Positions 23,175 through 33,800 of a DNA stretch of 64,000 nucleotides are shown in pieces; positions within the stretch are counted from its first letter, which is position 1, and each line of letters opens with the position of its first letter. This DNA comes from Caprella mutica (Eukaryota > Arthropoda > Malacostraca > Amphipoda > Caprellidae): positions 124,001-188,000 of the forward strand of contig CANNZV010000865.1 in the NCBI GenBank assembly GCA_947561585.1, written 5' to 3'. The translations under genes were made by a program, and so were the position numbers. Below the pieces are notes generated by a model that saw only the letters and a program-made list of their open reading frames with translations, was not told the origin of the DNA and made no database searches.

Positions 23175-23598
23175 TTACTGATTATTTACATTCATTCTAA
23201 ATTTATATCGATTTTGTTAAACATGGTGAAATCCACGGTAATCACTCCCAGTATTTTATTTACTATTTTAGATATGAAACGAGAAAATAACTAAATTATT
23301 TGACAGAAAAATATGGCTGAAAAGATCATTTTTGCCGCAAAAATTAACAATAAAAAAACAATAAAAATTAACAATAAATAAAAAAAAATAAAAAAAAAAT
23401 TAACAAAAATTAACAATATTCTTACAGCACTGTGTCGATAGAAACTTAGGCGGTGAAGACAGTATCTCGAAAAACCTAAGTCGCTATCTAGCTACTATAT
23501 TTTTTAAATTTTATAATGAAGGAACATAACCTTTTTGGTCACAGCTCTATAACCTATTCATTTCAAAGTTGCTATAGCGTTGGTTGGCGGGCCGGGCC

Positions 23599-24032
23599 CA
23601 GAGGTTTCCCAACCTGGGGTACATTTACCACTGAGGTAAATTTGAAGTTTCAGTTAGGAAAAACAAAAATAAGTTTAAAATTTCTATCCTTCCATAGAAA
23701 CTTACATATCAATAAGAAAATCATGAAATTTTGTTCAATTTTAATAATCAACTGTCATAAGCTAAAAAAGCTGATGATCAATTATGATCAAATGCATGGG
23801 AAAGAGTCGATCGAATGAGTATTGCACATGACCTAGTTAAAGGTCATGCATGATGTCTCATTAATTTGGAGGTGTAAACAAAATGTATCGTTAAACTTCA
23901 TAAAAGTATAATATAATTGAAAATAATTTTATTATTTTACTTGCTTTTGTTGTTATAAAGATTAAGGGGTACGCTATTATGCAACAGAAATCATAAAGGA
24001 ATACATGGTAAAAAAAAGTTGGGAAACCCCTG
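23599..24032. mobile_element. hAT-like non-autonomous element
   Basis: The ends are CAGAGGTTTCCCAACCTGGG at the left and GTTGGGAAACCCCTG at the right, a 15-bp inverted repeat with one mismatch. CAG-N-GGTT-CCCAACCTGGGG termini are typical of hAT transposons. At 434 bp it cannot encode a transposase. The open frame crossing its left half (23516-23818) has no recognisable family. I could not find an 8-bp target duplication. Confidence 0.65.
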
Positions 24033-25357
24033 GATAAAATCCTGGGAAACCCTACCTAAACTAATCAGTTAATCAGAATCCATCCGCATTTTATATTCAG
24101 TTGCTGTCCTCATGTTGTCCTCCTCCCTTGCTCTTGGCAGGATGGAGTGTCGCGGAAGAGAACCCCGTGTGTGTTTTAACATTTTCATGCTTCTCAGCAG
24201 TTCGGTTTTGTCTTTTTGTCCTGGTGGTTGATTGCTGTGCGTTGCATTTCTACTTCGGTTAACTCTATCTCTCTGGTTTATGTCATGTTTTTAAATAGAA
24301 TGAAAACAAAGAAATTTTAATATGACATGCCTGAAAAGATATTTATATTTGTTTTCATTTTACTATGGATACATATGAGCGATCTTGACTTGTGTGGGGA
24401 CGGGTGTATGGGGCAATAGCATGCATGCTACTCTAGTACTCTGCACCTGGTATTTTACTGGAGTTATTATGATGAGGGTGTCAAATCGATGCGAGTTAGA
24501 GTGCCGTTGTGAATGGCCCTACTTTGCAATTATGATACTGATACTGATAGAACACAGAACATTGAATAAGAAGAATCTCAGATCGAACATGTACACAGTC
24601 GTAAAAATTCATTATTCAACCAATCACGTCCACGGTCCATAACTCATTAATAACTCATTTCAGATTGACTAGTAACTCTGTTAGGAATTTAGAATGAACA
24701 AAAATTATTCATTTTAACCCTAAAAAATGCATAAATCATTAAATTATTTTATAAATTTCAACTCCGCAGTCCTCAGTGAAAACTGATGTAAAATAAGTCA
24801 TTTTTGCTTCACAATTAGGCTTGTCGTGATGATAAACATCACTAATGTCTAATGGGAATGCATGAACCATGAAGTTAGGAGTAACTCTGTTAGAATTTAT
24901 GTTTTCCAGTCTGGTGTCCACTGTCCATTGATCGCTTTCGCTGACGTCACTATAAACGCTCTCTCGAAAACAGTTTGAACGTGCATTCTACCTCAGCTCA
25001 TTATCTTTGCTGGGAGTCATATCTTCCTACCAAAAAATTATGTACACGATAATCTATACCTTTTCTATAGTTAGCCCAGCTACTAAGCAATAATAAACTA
25101 ATCTTCTTTGCAACAAACACAAACTGACACCATTTCGGTTGTAATACAATACGCATTCAAAATAATGGACTCAAACAGAACTGGTGAAACGAAGCCTCTG
25201 ATTGGCTGAGTCAGACACTGTCAGAGTGGCTTAAACTGTGGCTCTAGTAACGTTGAAGTGATGTCACTGTAAACGGCACTCAAGAGTAATATAATGGGAT
25301 GTACACTTCTTCTATTCAATGTTCTGTGGTCAAGAACAGTTAAAACACAGAACATTG
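24033..25357. other. Intergenic, no gene recognised
   Basis: Two short direct repeats can be seen: GACGTCACTATAAACGCTCTC near 24940 and GATGTCACTGTAAACGGCACTC near 25260. Also TAGTAACTCTGTTAGGAATT (24670) against GAGTAACTCTGTTAGAATTT (24880). TCTGATTGGCTGA at 25198 is an inverted CCAAT-box-like sequence. No coding evidence. Confidence 0.4.
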
Positions 25358-27254
25358 CCAGACTGCAGGAGCTGGTAAACTGTTCTCCAAGAAGTCTGAA
25401 ATCCTCTATTTTGGCTTTTGTTCTCAGTAAAATTAATGTAAATATAGGAGAAAATTAAGGATTGTTCGTACAGAAAATGTTAAAAATGTCCCATATTCTG
25501 CAGACTGGGTCAACAATGAACGAAACTCTGGGCCAACGCTGTCATGCCAGTCTCGGTGTAGCTATTGGGCCAGCAAAGGCCCCAGTCTGCCAGTCTGAAA
25601 AGAAGGTCTCCTCAGACTCAGAATTTTTACAGAAATTAGGATTTGGGCAGTGGGCACAGCAAATAACATGGAAAGATAGGAATTAAATAAGACTTGGGCG
25701 CAGGATTAATCCACAAATCCTGCTGTACTTTTCAGACTGGCCAGTCTGCAGAATATGGAACATTTTTCAAAGATTCTCTCATTTCTCTGCGGGAGTCTTT
25801 GATTGAATTTTAGAAATTTGAAATCTCTGCGGGAGATCTTGAATTAATTCCTATGTTACCATTAATTTAGCTGCGGGAGATTCTGAATCTGCTACTGAGA
25901 GTAACTGTCTCTCAAATTAAAATCTCTGCGGGAGAATAGACGCATTCTACAGACTGGCAAAGGCCCGACGTTGGCCCACCTCAGTGACGTGACCTCACGG
26001 ATGTCCACCGGCCCTGAACAGTATAGGTAACCATGTATAAACTCGACTGATTGTTTCTCTATTAAATGTAACAATTAGATGCATAAACTATTAAAATCTA
26101 TATCATTCAAACAGCCATGGGCAACAATCAAGTTATCAACTGATGGTTGCCCTATTAAATGTATTAAATAGAGGCATAAACTAACAAAATCCATATCATT
26201 CAAACGCTCAACAATCGACTGATGATTGCCTTAATAAATATAAAAAAAGTATTTGAAAGAATTTTTCATTAAAAATAAAACAATTAATTAAATGCATAAA
26301 CTAAGAAAATCCATTCAAATGGGCAAAAATAAATTGATGGTTGCGCCATCGATTGATATCCACGATAAAATGTGCCAATTCGATGTACAAACTAAACAAA
26401 ATCATATCATTCAAAAGCGCAGCAATCGATCGATGGTTTCGCTATCGATCGATGACTGCGCAAACTATTGATCAATAGATTGCGCAGCGAAATCGGTCGA
26501 TATGACATGTGACATTCTAAGGAGAAAAATTCCACAGACATGTTGGTGGAATTTACCTTGAAATACAGACTGGCTTATTGGCCAGTCTGCAGAAACTGGT
26601 AAAGTGTTCATTGAGATCTCTTATTCTGTTTGTAGCAAAATTAATGTAAATGTAGGGATTAATTCAGAAGTGTTCATAGCAAAATTAATGTAAATATAGG
26701 AATTCATTCAAAATTGTTCAGAGAGAATATCCCAAATATCTCCAATATTCTGCAGACTGGCTTGTTGGTGTAATAAATTATAAAAAAATAGAATCCTGCT
26801 AGTACTGTCCTGTCCTAGCAGGCCAGTGGCCTAGTCCTAGAAATAACTAAGTTAAAAACCTTAGAACCTAGAGACCTAGAGCTAGGAATTACCATGTTTT
26901 TCAGAATATGTATAAAAAAATTATTTGTAACAATTTTGAAGTTAGAATTACACCAGTCTGCAGAATATTGGACATTTTTTATATTTTCTGTGCGAACAAT
27001 CCTTAATTTTCTCCTATATCTAGCTACATGTATTTTACTGAGAACAGAAGCCAAAATAGAGAATTTCTTGGAGAACATTTTACCAGTACCAGCAGTCTGA
27101 GAATTACACTTATTACCAGATTGCAGAAACTGATATAGTGTTCTCCAAGAAATCCTCCAATTTGGCTTTTGTTCTCAGTAAAATACATGTAAATATTGGA
27201 GGAAATTAAGGATTGGTTTGCACAGAAAATATCCCATATTCTGCTGACTGGACT
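25358..27254. repeat. Mosaic of short blocks bounded by CCAGTCTG / CAGACTGG, cluster 1
   Basis: A run of short blocks whose edges are CCAGTCTGCAGA or its complement. One ~150-bp block type (TGTTCTCCAAGAA.TC ... AGTAAAAT.ATGTAAATAT ... CCCATATTCTGCAGACTGG) appears at about 25358-25507, 26575-26766, 26952-27103 (inverted) and 27115-27254. A second type (AAGACTTGGGCGCAGGATTA) at 25577-25744 recurs inverted at 39338-39483. A third (25745-25968) repeats CTCTGCGGGAGA four times. Other stretches carry ATCGAT-rich (26330-26500) or CCTAG-rich (26808-26888) motifs. Most blocks share a core like AAATATAGGAATTAATT. Non-coding. Confidence 0.8.
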
Positions 27255-28035
27255 TATTACAGATATGTTTAGCTCTCAATTTGAAATAATTTTAATGTTA
27301 ATTCTAGGCTTTTATTTGTAAAATTGAAATACTGAAAAATTATCTTTTGCCAGTTTGCATAGTGTGTCAAATCAGTCTCCAAGATTTTAGTTTATGGACA
27401 ATTTGCCATTTCTCCTAAATCATAAAATGTCTCCAAACATAGGAATTAAATAGGAAATAGTCTCCAAGATCTTGCAAAGATATATTTTACCTCAAAAAAT
27501 TTCTCCTAAGATCTTTGGTGAAATTTCAAATTTTCACTCTTAGTCTCTTACTAACGTTACAACATAGTGAGTCAGAGTCACGTACTTCATCAAATTTTCT
27601 AGAATCATTGCAAATTTGCAATTGATATTTAAATGCAAGAATTACCAGTATCAGGTTAAATCAAATGTGTCCACTTCTTTATAATAGGTGAAACATTGCA
27701 AGAATATTTATTCTAAAAAAAAAAATCAGTCAACACTCAGACTCAGACTATCAGTCATAGTTAGTAGTTACTCAACATGACAGACAAAATTAACACCAAA
27801 TATAATCTTGTAATTAACTTTTAAAGTTTTCCAAGAGTTCCTCTAATTTTAATGTCCTCTTCTGTTTTCAAATCAGAGTGAAAGCTCTAAATATAAAAAA
27901 AATTAACCACTTTATTAAGTAGCTCATTTTCAGTTCTTACAAATTGGACCATTTTTATACAAGCATGCAACAGTCCAAAAGGCACAGAATTACAGCAATT
28001 ACATTTTCATTAATCAAATTCTATTTACCAGAGTT
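27255..28035. other. Upstream region of the Myb/SANT-like gene
   Basis: About 27345-27540 contains the TCTCCAAGATNTT-type motifs of the block family seen at 37797 and 39764. The remainder up to the start codon at 28036 is AT-rich; no promoter element can be assigned. Confidence 0.4.
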
Positions 28036-29631
28036 ATGGAGAGAGCAAATAACAAGAGAAGACGTCCTAATTTCAATGAAGATGAACTTCTTGTTCTAAT
28101 TAGTGAAGTTGGTTTAAGATATAATATCCTATTTTCCAACGGTTCAACCAAAGTAAAGAACAATTCATGGGAAGACGTCACAAGAGCGGTCAACACTGCT
28201 AGACCCAATGCTTTCCCCAGGAAGACGCAGGAACTCAGAAGAAAATTCTGCGACTTTCGGTCGCTCGTCAAAAGGAAAATAGTCTCTGACAAGGAAATGG
28301 ATAGTACGTCCGAAATTGAAATAAATTTAGTCTATCTAGGTTCAGTAGAACTCTATAGTAAATGAGTTAGGATGTAGCCTGAATAGTAAACAGATCATCG
28401 CTGACTAAAGGAAATTTGTTCACTATAGAGGCTACATCCTAACTCAATCACTATAGAGGAGTTCTACTGTATCATTTATGTGAACAATTTGGAGCAGTAA
28501 CAAAATATTTTTGAAGGTTGTCAATCTAAACCTATCTATCTGTTAATCGTGTATCTTTCATATTAATTTCAACTTGATTGCATACTTTCAGTTCCAACCA
28601 AATTGAGTTATTCAAATAGTTCTCAAAGTGCATTTCTATTCCAGTTAATGGTGAACAACAGTTACCAGCTTTGTCTGCTGCAGAAAGAGCAATGCTTCCG
28701 TTGCTTCTTAACACTTGTGACAATGGAACCAATGATGAGGAAGGAATGGAAGGTGAACCATTAGATACTTCTGGAGGTAACTGCTAGCTATATATCAATT
28801 ATTAAGGTATTTCGTTAAATCTTTAATGTGACACGTACATGAAAGAACAAATCTGATTGTGAAAGTTCAAGGGTAAAAAAAATAGATTTTCTTCTTGCTC
28901 CATAAGTCAGCAATTATTTTTCTGCAGATTTCCCTATATTTGCAAAAGTATGGAGCTGGTAAAATTAAACATAGGAATTTACTTTATTGAGAGATTTAAC
29001 ATAACTTCATCTTTACAGTGATGGCTAATTTGATACTTTCTTTATTTCAGAGGAACCAGAAGTTATCATTGGAGAATATTTTGCTAATGTGGAAGAGGAA
29101 ACTAAACCTGACCTTTCTCATCTTGAAACTCTTATAAATCATCAACAAATTGACCCTGAGTATGACTTTGTAAACCCTCCGAAACGTGCAAAGATGACTT
29201 TTGAGTCTGAGGGTACAAAGGAGCAGAATATCCAATTCATTAAGTCGGAGACCACCAGTTTTCAAGCTGCAAAGCCCACGGAGGCCAGCTTAAAAGCCGA
29301 AAAAATTACAGAGGCCAGTTTTCAAGCCGTAAGCATCACAGAGGCAAGTTTTCAAGCCCAAAAGCCTGCAGAAGCCACTTTTAAAGCTGAAAAGCTCACG
29401 GAGGCCAGTATTAAAGCTTCAAAGCCCACTGAGGCTAGTTTTAAAGCCGAAAAGCCTGCAGATGTTAGTTTTCAAGAAGTGAAGACCGATATGGAATTTT
29501 ACAAACCTGAAATGCCCAACACCATAGCTATCGAGTCTTTAGCGATGCAGAAAAAAATACTCGAAAGTTTGGAAACTCTGAATAAATCTGTTAGGGAACT
29601 AGTCGACGTTATAAAGATTTCTAAATTATGA
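28036..29631 (+). CDS. Myb/SANT-like (zeste-type) DNA-binding domain protein, 3 exons, complete
   Basis: Exons 28036-28303, 28645-28776 and 29051-29631 encode 326 aa with phases matching at both introns (donor GTACGT after exon 1). Residues about 7-85 look like the Myb/SANT-like domain found in zeste-type and many arthropod lineage-expanded proteins: a basic start (NKRRRPNF), SWEDVTRAVN for the Trp-containing helix, then KTQELRRKFCDFRSLVKRKI. Residues 175-181 (PPKRAKM) are NLS-like. Residues about 200-276 are seven or more copies of a decapeptide near TEASFKAEKP, and the C-terminus (about 290-326) is a likely amphipathic or coiled-coil helix. A sequence-specific nuclear DNA-binding role is inferred from the family; the target is unknown. 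Such genes are often derived from transposons, but no TIRs flank this one. Confidence 0.8.
28343..28471. repeat. MITE family CTATAGAGGAGTTCTACTGTA, copy 3 (in intron 1 of the Myb-like gene)
   Basis: CAGTAGAACTCTATAGTAAA at the left pairs with CACTATAGAGGAGTTCTACTG at the right, and inner arms GAGTTAGGATGTAGCC / GGCTACATCCTAACTC pair perfectly. It is a compact 129-bp copy inserted into an intron. Confidence 0.9.
29248..29478 (+). repeat. In-frame 30-bp coding repeat (decapeptide array)
   Basis: Coding repeat of 30 bp inside exon 3 of the Myb-like gene. The unit encodes a peptide near T-E-A-S-F-K-A-E-K-P, repeated about seven times with drift in both DNA and protein. Reading frame is kept throughout. 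Confidence 0.85.
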
Positions 29632-29767
29632 ATTGCAAAATGATTGTTGCTAGATACATATTATGTTTAATTTTCATAGATTTACCACTATTCTCTAGTC
29701 ACAATGTTTTAAATTTTACATTGTATCATTCCACAATCATATTATTACAATGCTTTAAATCTATAAT

Positions 29768-29957
29768 ACAGTTAAAATCCTCTATAGTGAATGTAAAGTC
29801 CTGAGTAAGAGAACTACCCTCTATAGTGAACAAATTTCCTTTAAGTTTCGATAAAATGGTCATCTGAGGCTGTTCATGGCAGACTTGAGAAAATTTGTTC
29901 ACTATACAGGCTATTTCTCTTACTCAGGACTCCTCTCACTATAGAGGAGTTTGACTG
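29768..29957. repeat. MITE family CTATAGAGGAGTTCTACTGTA, copy 4
   Basis: CCTCTATAGTGAATGTAAAG and TCACTATAGAGGAGTTTGAC at the ends; inner arms GTCCTGAGTAAGAGAA / TTCTCTTACTCAGGAC pair perfectly. It lies about 140 bp past the stop codon of the Myb-like gene, so it may be in its 3' UTR. Confidence 0.85.
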
Positions 29958-30350
29958 TTCAAGCAATTCAATGTGTTTATTACTTCATGATGGTAATAAC
30001 TTATCTTTATTTAATTATCATCTGTGGAGAGGAATTTCTCCAACTAAATAATTCTTTTTATATAATTTAGTGTACAAATATCGCAAACATTGTTTATGTA
30101 GCTAGATAATAAATATTCTGTTCATATTTTTTAAATTTAGAGAATATATTTTTCCGTTAAATATTCAGTATTGATTTAATGTTACTCGAGACAAATTATT
30201 TAAACTATTTTTGGAGATGAAATTTGCGTTTTATTATAAATAACTTGGAAAATTAGAGCTGAGTCAATCTTTTTCTTTTTATGAACTAGTGTTTGTATGA
30301 TCATTAACTAATCACAAAAAATTTCAATGTGCCTTCTTATAAACTTTGAT

Positions 30351-30520
30351 GGCTTGTGACAATATGCTTAAAGTCATAGATCTGAAGTAAATCACAGACG
30401 AAATGAAATGGTATCGAATACTATATACCGCTGGTGTAGAACCATTCAATACTCTTTAATTCTCTCCATCTATAATATTCTCAGGATCTATAATTTTAAA
30501 AACATATTATTACAACCCTA
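30351..30520. repeat. MITE family TAGGGTTGTGACAATATGC, copy 3
   Basis: Family core is intact. The left end reads GGCTTGTGACAATATGCTTA and the right end AACATATTATTACAACCCTA. Confidence 0.9.
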
Positions 30521-30623
30521 GTTATGACTATTTTAATACAATTAGGTACAAACAAACATGGTTGATAACAATACACATTTGAATATTTCTCAATTCAGAA
30601 ATAAAGACAACTTGCTTCATTAC

Positions 30624-30798
30624 TAGGGTTGTGACAATATGCTTTATAAATCATAGATCTTAAGAATATCACAGACGAAATGAAATGGTATCGAATACTA
30701 TACACCGCTGGTGTAGAACCATTCAATACTCTTTAATTCTCTCCATCTGTAATATTTTTAGGAATCTATGATTTCAAAAGCATATTGTCACAACCCTA
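30624..30798. repeat. MITE family TAGGGTTGTGACAATATGC, copy 4
   Basis: Well-preserved copy with ends TAGGGTTGTGACAATATGCT and AGCATATTGTCACAACCCTA, a perfect 20-bp inverted repeat. It ends about 90 bp past the RNase H2B stop codon (that gene runs on the minus strand), so it is probably in that 3' UTR. Confidence 0.92.
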
Positions 30799-30887
30799 TT
30801 GAAATAAGAAAAGCTCTCTCTTAAAGTTTCAAATGAAATAGGTTCAGCAGCATCATAGATATTTATTGCTAGTTCTTTTTGTCCACT

Positions 30888-33800
30888 TCATTTTTTGCCA
30901 AAGAAAGACATTATACTCTTGTTACCGACTGCACTCTTAGCAAGAGCTTTACTCTTGGCTGTTTGGGGGGTGCTTGGCTGTAAAGAAAGAGTGACGTGTA
31001 AGCTGAGAAAGAGGGGAAATGTTACAGTCTAGAAATAGGAAATATGTTTCATCAGTCAAGAAAGTTGACTGGAAATATGTTGTGAAGTGTCAATCGAGAG
31101 ATTGATTTTTGTCCAACTAAATATTTCATCAGAGGGGTCAATTTTGATATCAATATAAGTTGTACATACATTAACAGTAGCTACTCTGAAACGAAAAGTA
31201 AATTAGGAATACATTTTTTACTGTTCTCTGAATCCAGTTTATTAGAAATATTAATAATTTCAAGCAAAACCTTCTGTTAGTAACAAATGTCTATGTGCAA
31301 AATTAAAAGGAGTCAATTTTAAAAAAAGAAAAAATAAACAGAGCTAAAAATAAGTACAGGCAGGACTCACTTTAATAAAAATTGTACTTATTTCGAGTCA
31401 TGTTTCGAAATAAAAACCGTTCGTAGACATAGAAAACGGAAACAATTTTTTGTGATTATTTCACGGTAACTAAAAAAAAAATACAAATTATAATCCAGAT
31501 GAGGTTATTAGAAGCAATTGGTTCAGAAATTCGACATGAACTATTTTAAGGTAAGTTCCATGTTACTGCACGGTTCCATATTTTCGAACACGTGAAACTA
31601 TTTATATAATAATCATCATTTAACTTCTATTCTAATTGATATCCATGATACCAATTAGAATAGAAGTTAAATAATAATTATAGAAGTCAAGTATCTTTTA
31701 ATTACTCACCTATACTGAGTGAGAGTTAAGCTATGGTTGGTTTTTAAAACATTTAATAAATGAATTACACGTCTTTAAACTTTCATCACAGTCACAAGCA
31801 ATGAAAGACTGTATATTATTATTAATATGCTTTCTTTTGTACTCTTAAACTCCAAAACAAATTTTCTTTCTATAACTCATAGAAAATGATATATATAATC
31901 AAGGAGTGACAATTATAAATTTCTTGTTACTTTTATTCGCTTTAGTTACCGTTTGGTAACTAAACTGAGTCGTGATTTGGTAACTAAAGCGGGGGATGCC
32001 TGTACAATCTAGTGAAAACAAATGTCTCCAACAGAACCTAAGCTTCTTGTAGCTACTTACTTTTTTGACATCAGACAACAATGAAGACTTGGTGTAATCT
32101 TCAACAGGAGCTGTAGTTTTTGTTTTCTTAACTGGAGGCAGATTTCCCTCCGCATTTTTAGGTTTCTTTGCCTCCATGGAGGGGAGACCGAGTCGACTGT
32201 GTAGCAGCTTGGAGAGAGACTCGGGAATGTACTCCGACAGTAACCCGTGTGCCATTGATAGGTACAGTTCTGAGAGAAATGGGACTTTCTAAGTATACGA
32301 TTTTAATTAAGACAGGTAGCTACAGTTCTGAAAAAATTAGAACTTTAACTGATAAAGAACTTAAATTACAAAAGGGAGTAACAGTTCTGGGAAAATTAGA
32401 ACTTTAACTGATAAAGAACTTAAATTACAAAAGGGAGCAACAGTTCTGAGAAAATTAGAACTTTAACTGATAAAGAACTTAAATTTTGATAAGTAAAGTT
32501 CTAAAAGAAATGGAACTTTAGGTATATGATTTTAATTAGAATAGGTAGAGTTCTGAGAAAACTGGAGAGAACCTAGTTGTTTTTAATGGAAAAACACTGT
32601 CTTTTAGAAAAAAATGGTACTATAATTGTCAAGTACTTTTAATTAAACTAAACTTACAAAATGGAAAAATTGGAATAAAAATTACATTCCATTACACTTG
32701 TATATGAACTAAATATATTGATTTATAAATGAATCCAATTATTTATGTCATGGATAAAGAAACTATTTTTGTACATTCTTATTAGATAGATAATCCATTG
32801 TGTCATTTTTATTATTTAAGACTAGATCTTTAAAAACATTAAAATTTAAGAGGAATAAAGTTTAAAATGATTTCAACTAGTAAAATGATCTAGTCTCTTT
32901 CTGGCAATAGAAGGTAAAAGTACAGTTTTATTGGTATTGAAATGATAAGGCATACCTTTGTTGTTCTCGTAACTCATAGTCCTGACGAAAGTTAGCGATT
33001 GTGCTGTACTTGCAGCGACTTTTTCCTCCATTAATTTCTGCGACAACTTTCTAGTTTTATCTTCCAGCCAGCTGAGAGTCTTTTCCTCATTGTACTTCCA
33101 AACATTGAGGTCTGAGGGTCCTGTTAGCACAATTAAAACATTATTTTATTAAAAAATTATGCAGCATTCAAAGATACGACAATATGTTCTTTATTAGAAA
33201 GTTGAAAGAGAGATAAATATATAATTCTAAGAAATTGGTACTTAGTCATTTTTCATAGAAAGATAATATAAAAGAAATGTACAGTTTTGATGATTAAAAT
33301 ATAGAAATGTTTGGTAAATTCTATCTAATTTACTAAAAAATAAATAGAATTAACTTTTTACTATTATCGAGAGGGATCTTTTAAACTCAAAGTTGAAGAT
33401 ATTTCAGGTTTCAATCTTCCAAATAGAAGGATGTCTATTCATCTTTCTATTTGCAAGATTTAAACCTTTTAAAATACCTTCAATGTTGATTTTGAATAAA
33501 TCTGTTGATAATCTGAAAATCCTGTTTGAGCATGAATCTTTTCAATCAATACCTTTACTGTCTGCAACACTGCTAATAGAATCAGCAACAACTGACACCA
33601 GTTTGACTGTGTCAGTGAATTCAGAATCCATGAGCAGCTGATCCAGGGGAATGTTTCTCTCTGCCTATTGAAAAGTAGGCATTATAAATGAGTAAAATAA
33701 CTAGCATAGAAAACTAATGTAGCCAAACAGGTTATAATATTTAAACATTAACGTAAAACTGATCTGTTTTACCCCACATATATTTATAAAGTTGGATTAT

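Noticed and set aside
23516..23818. 100-codon plus-strand frame
   Set aside because: It crosses the left end of the hAT-like element and has no recognisable domain or splice context.
24385..24642. 85-codon plus-strand frame
   Set aside because: No similarity I recognise, no supporting splice sites, and composition is ordinary for chance frames.
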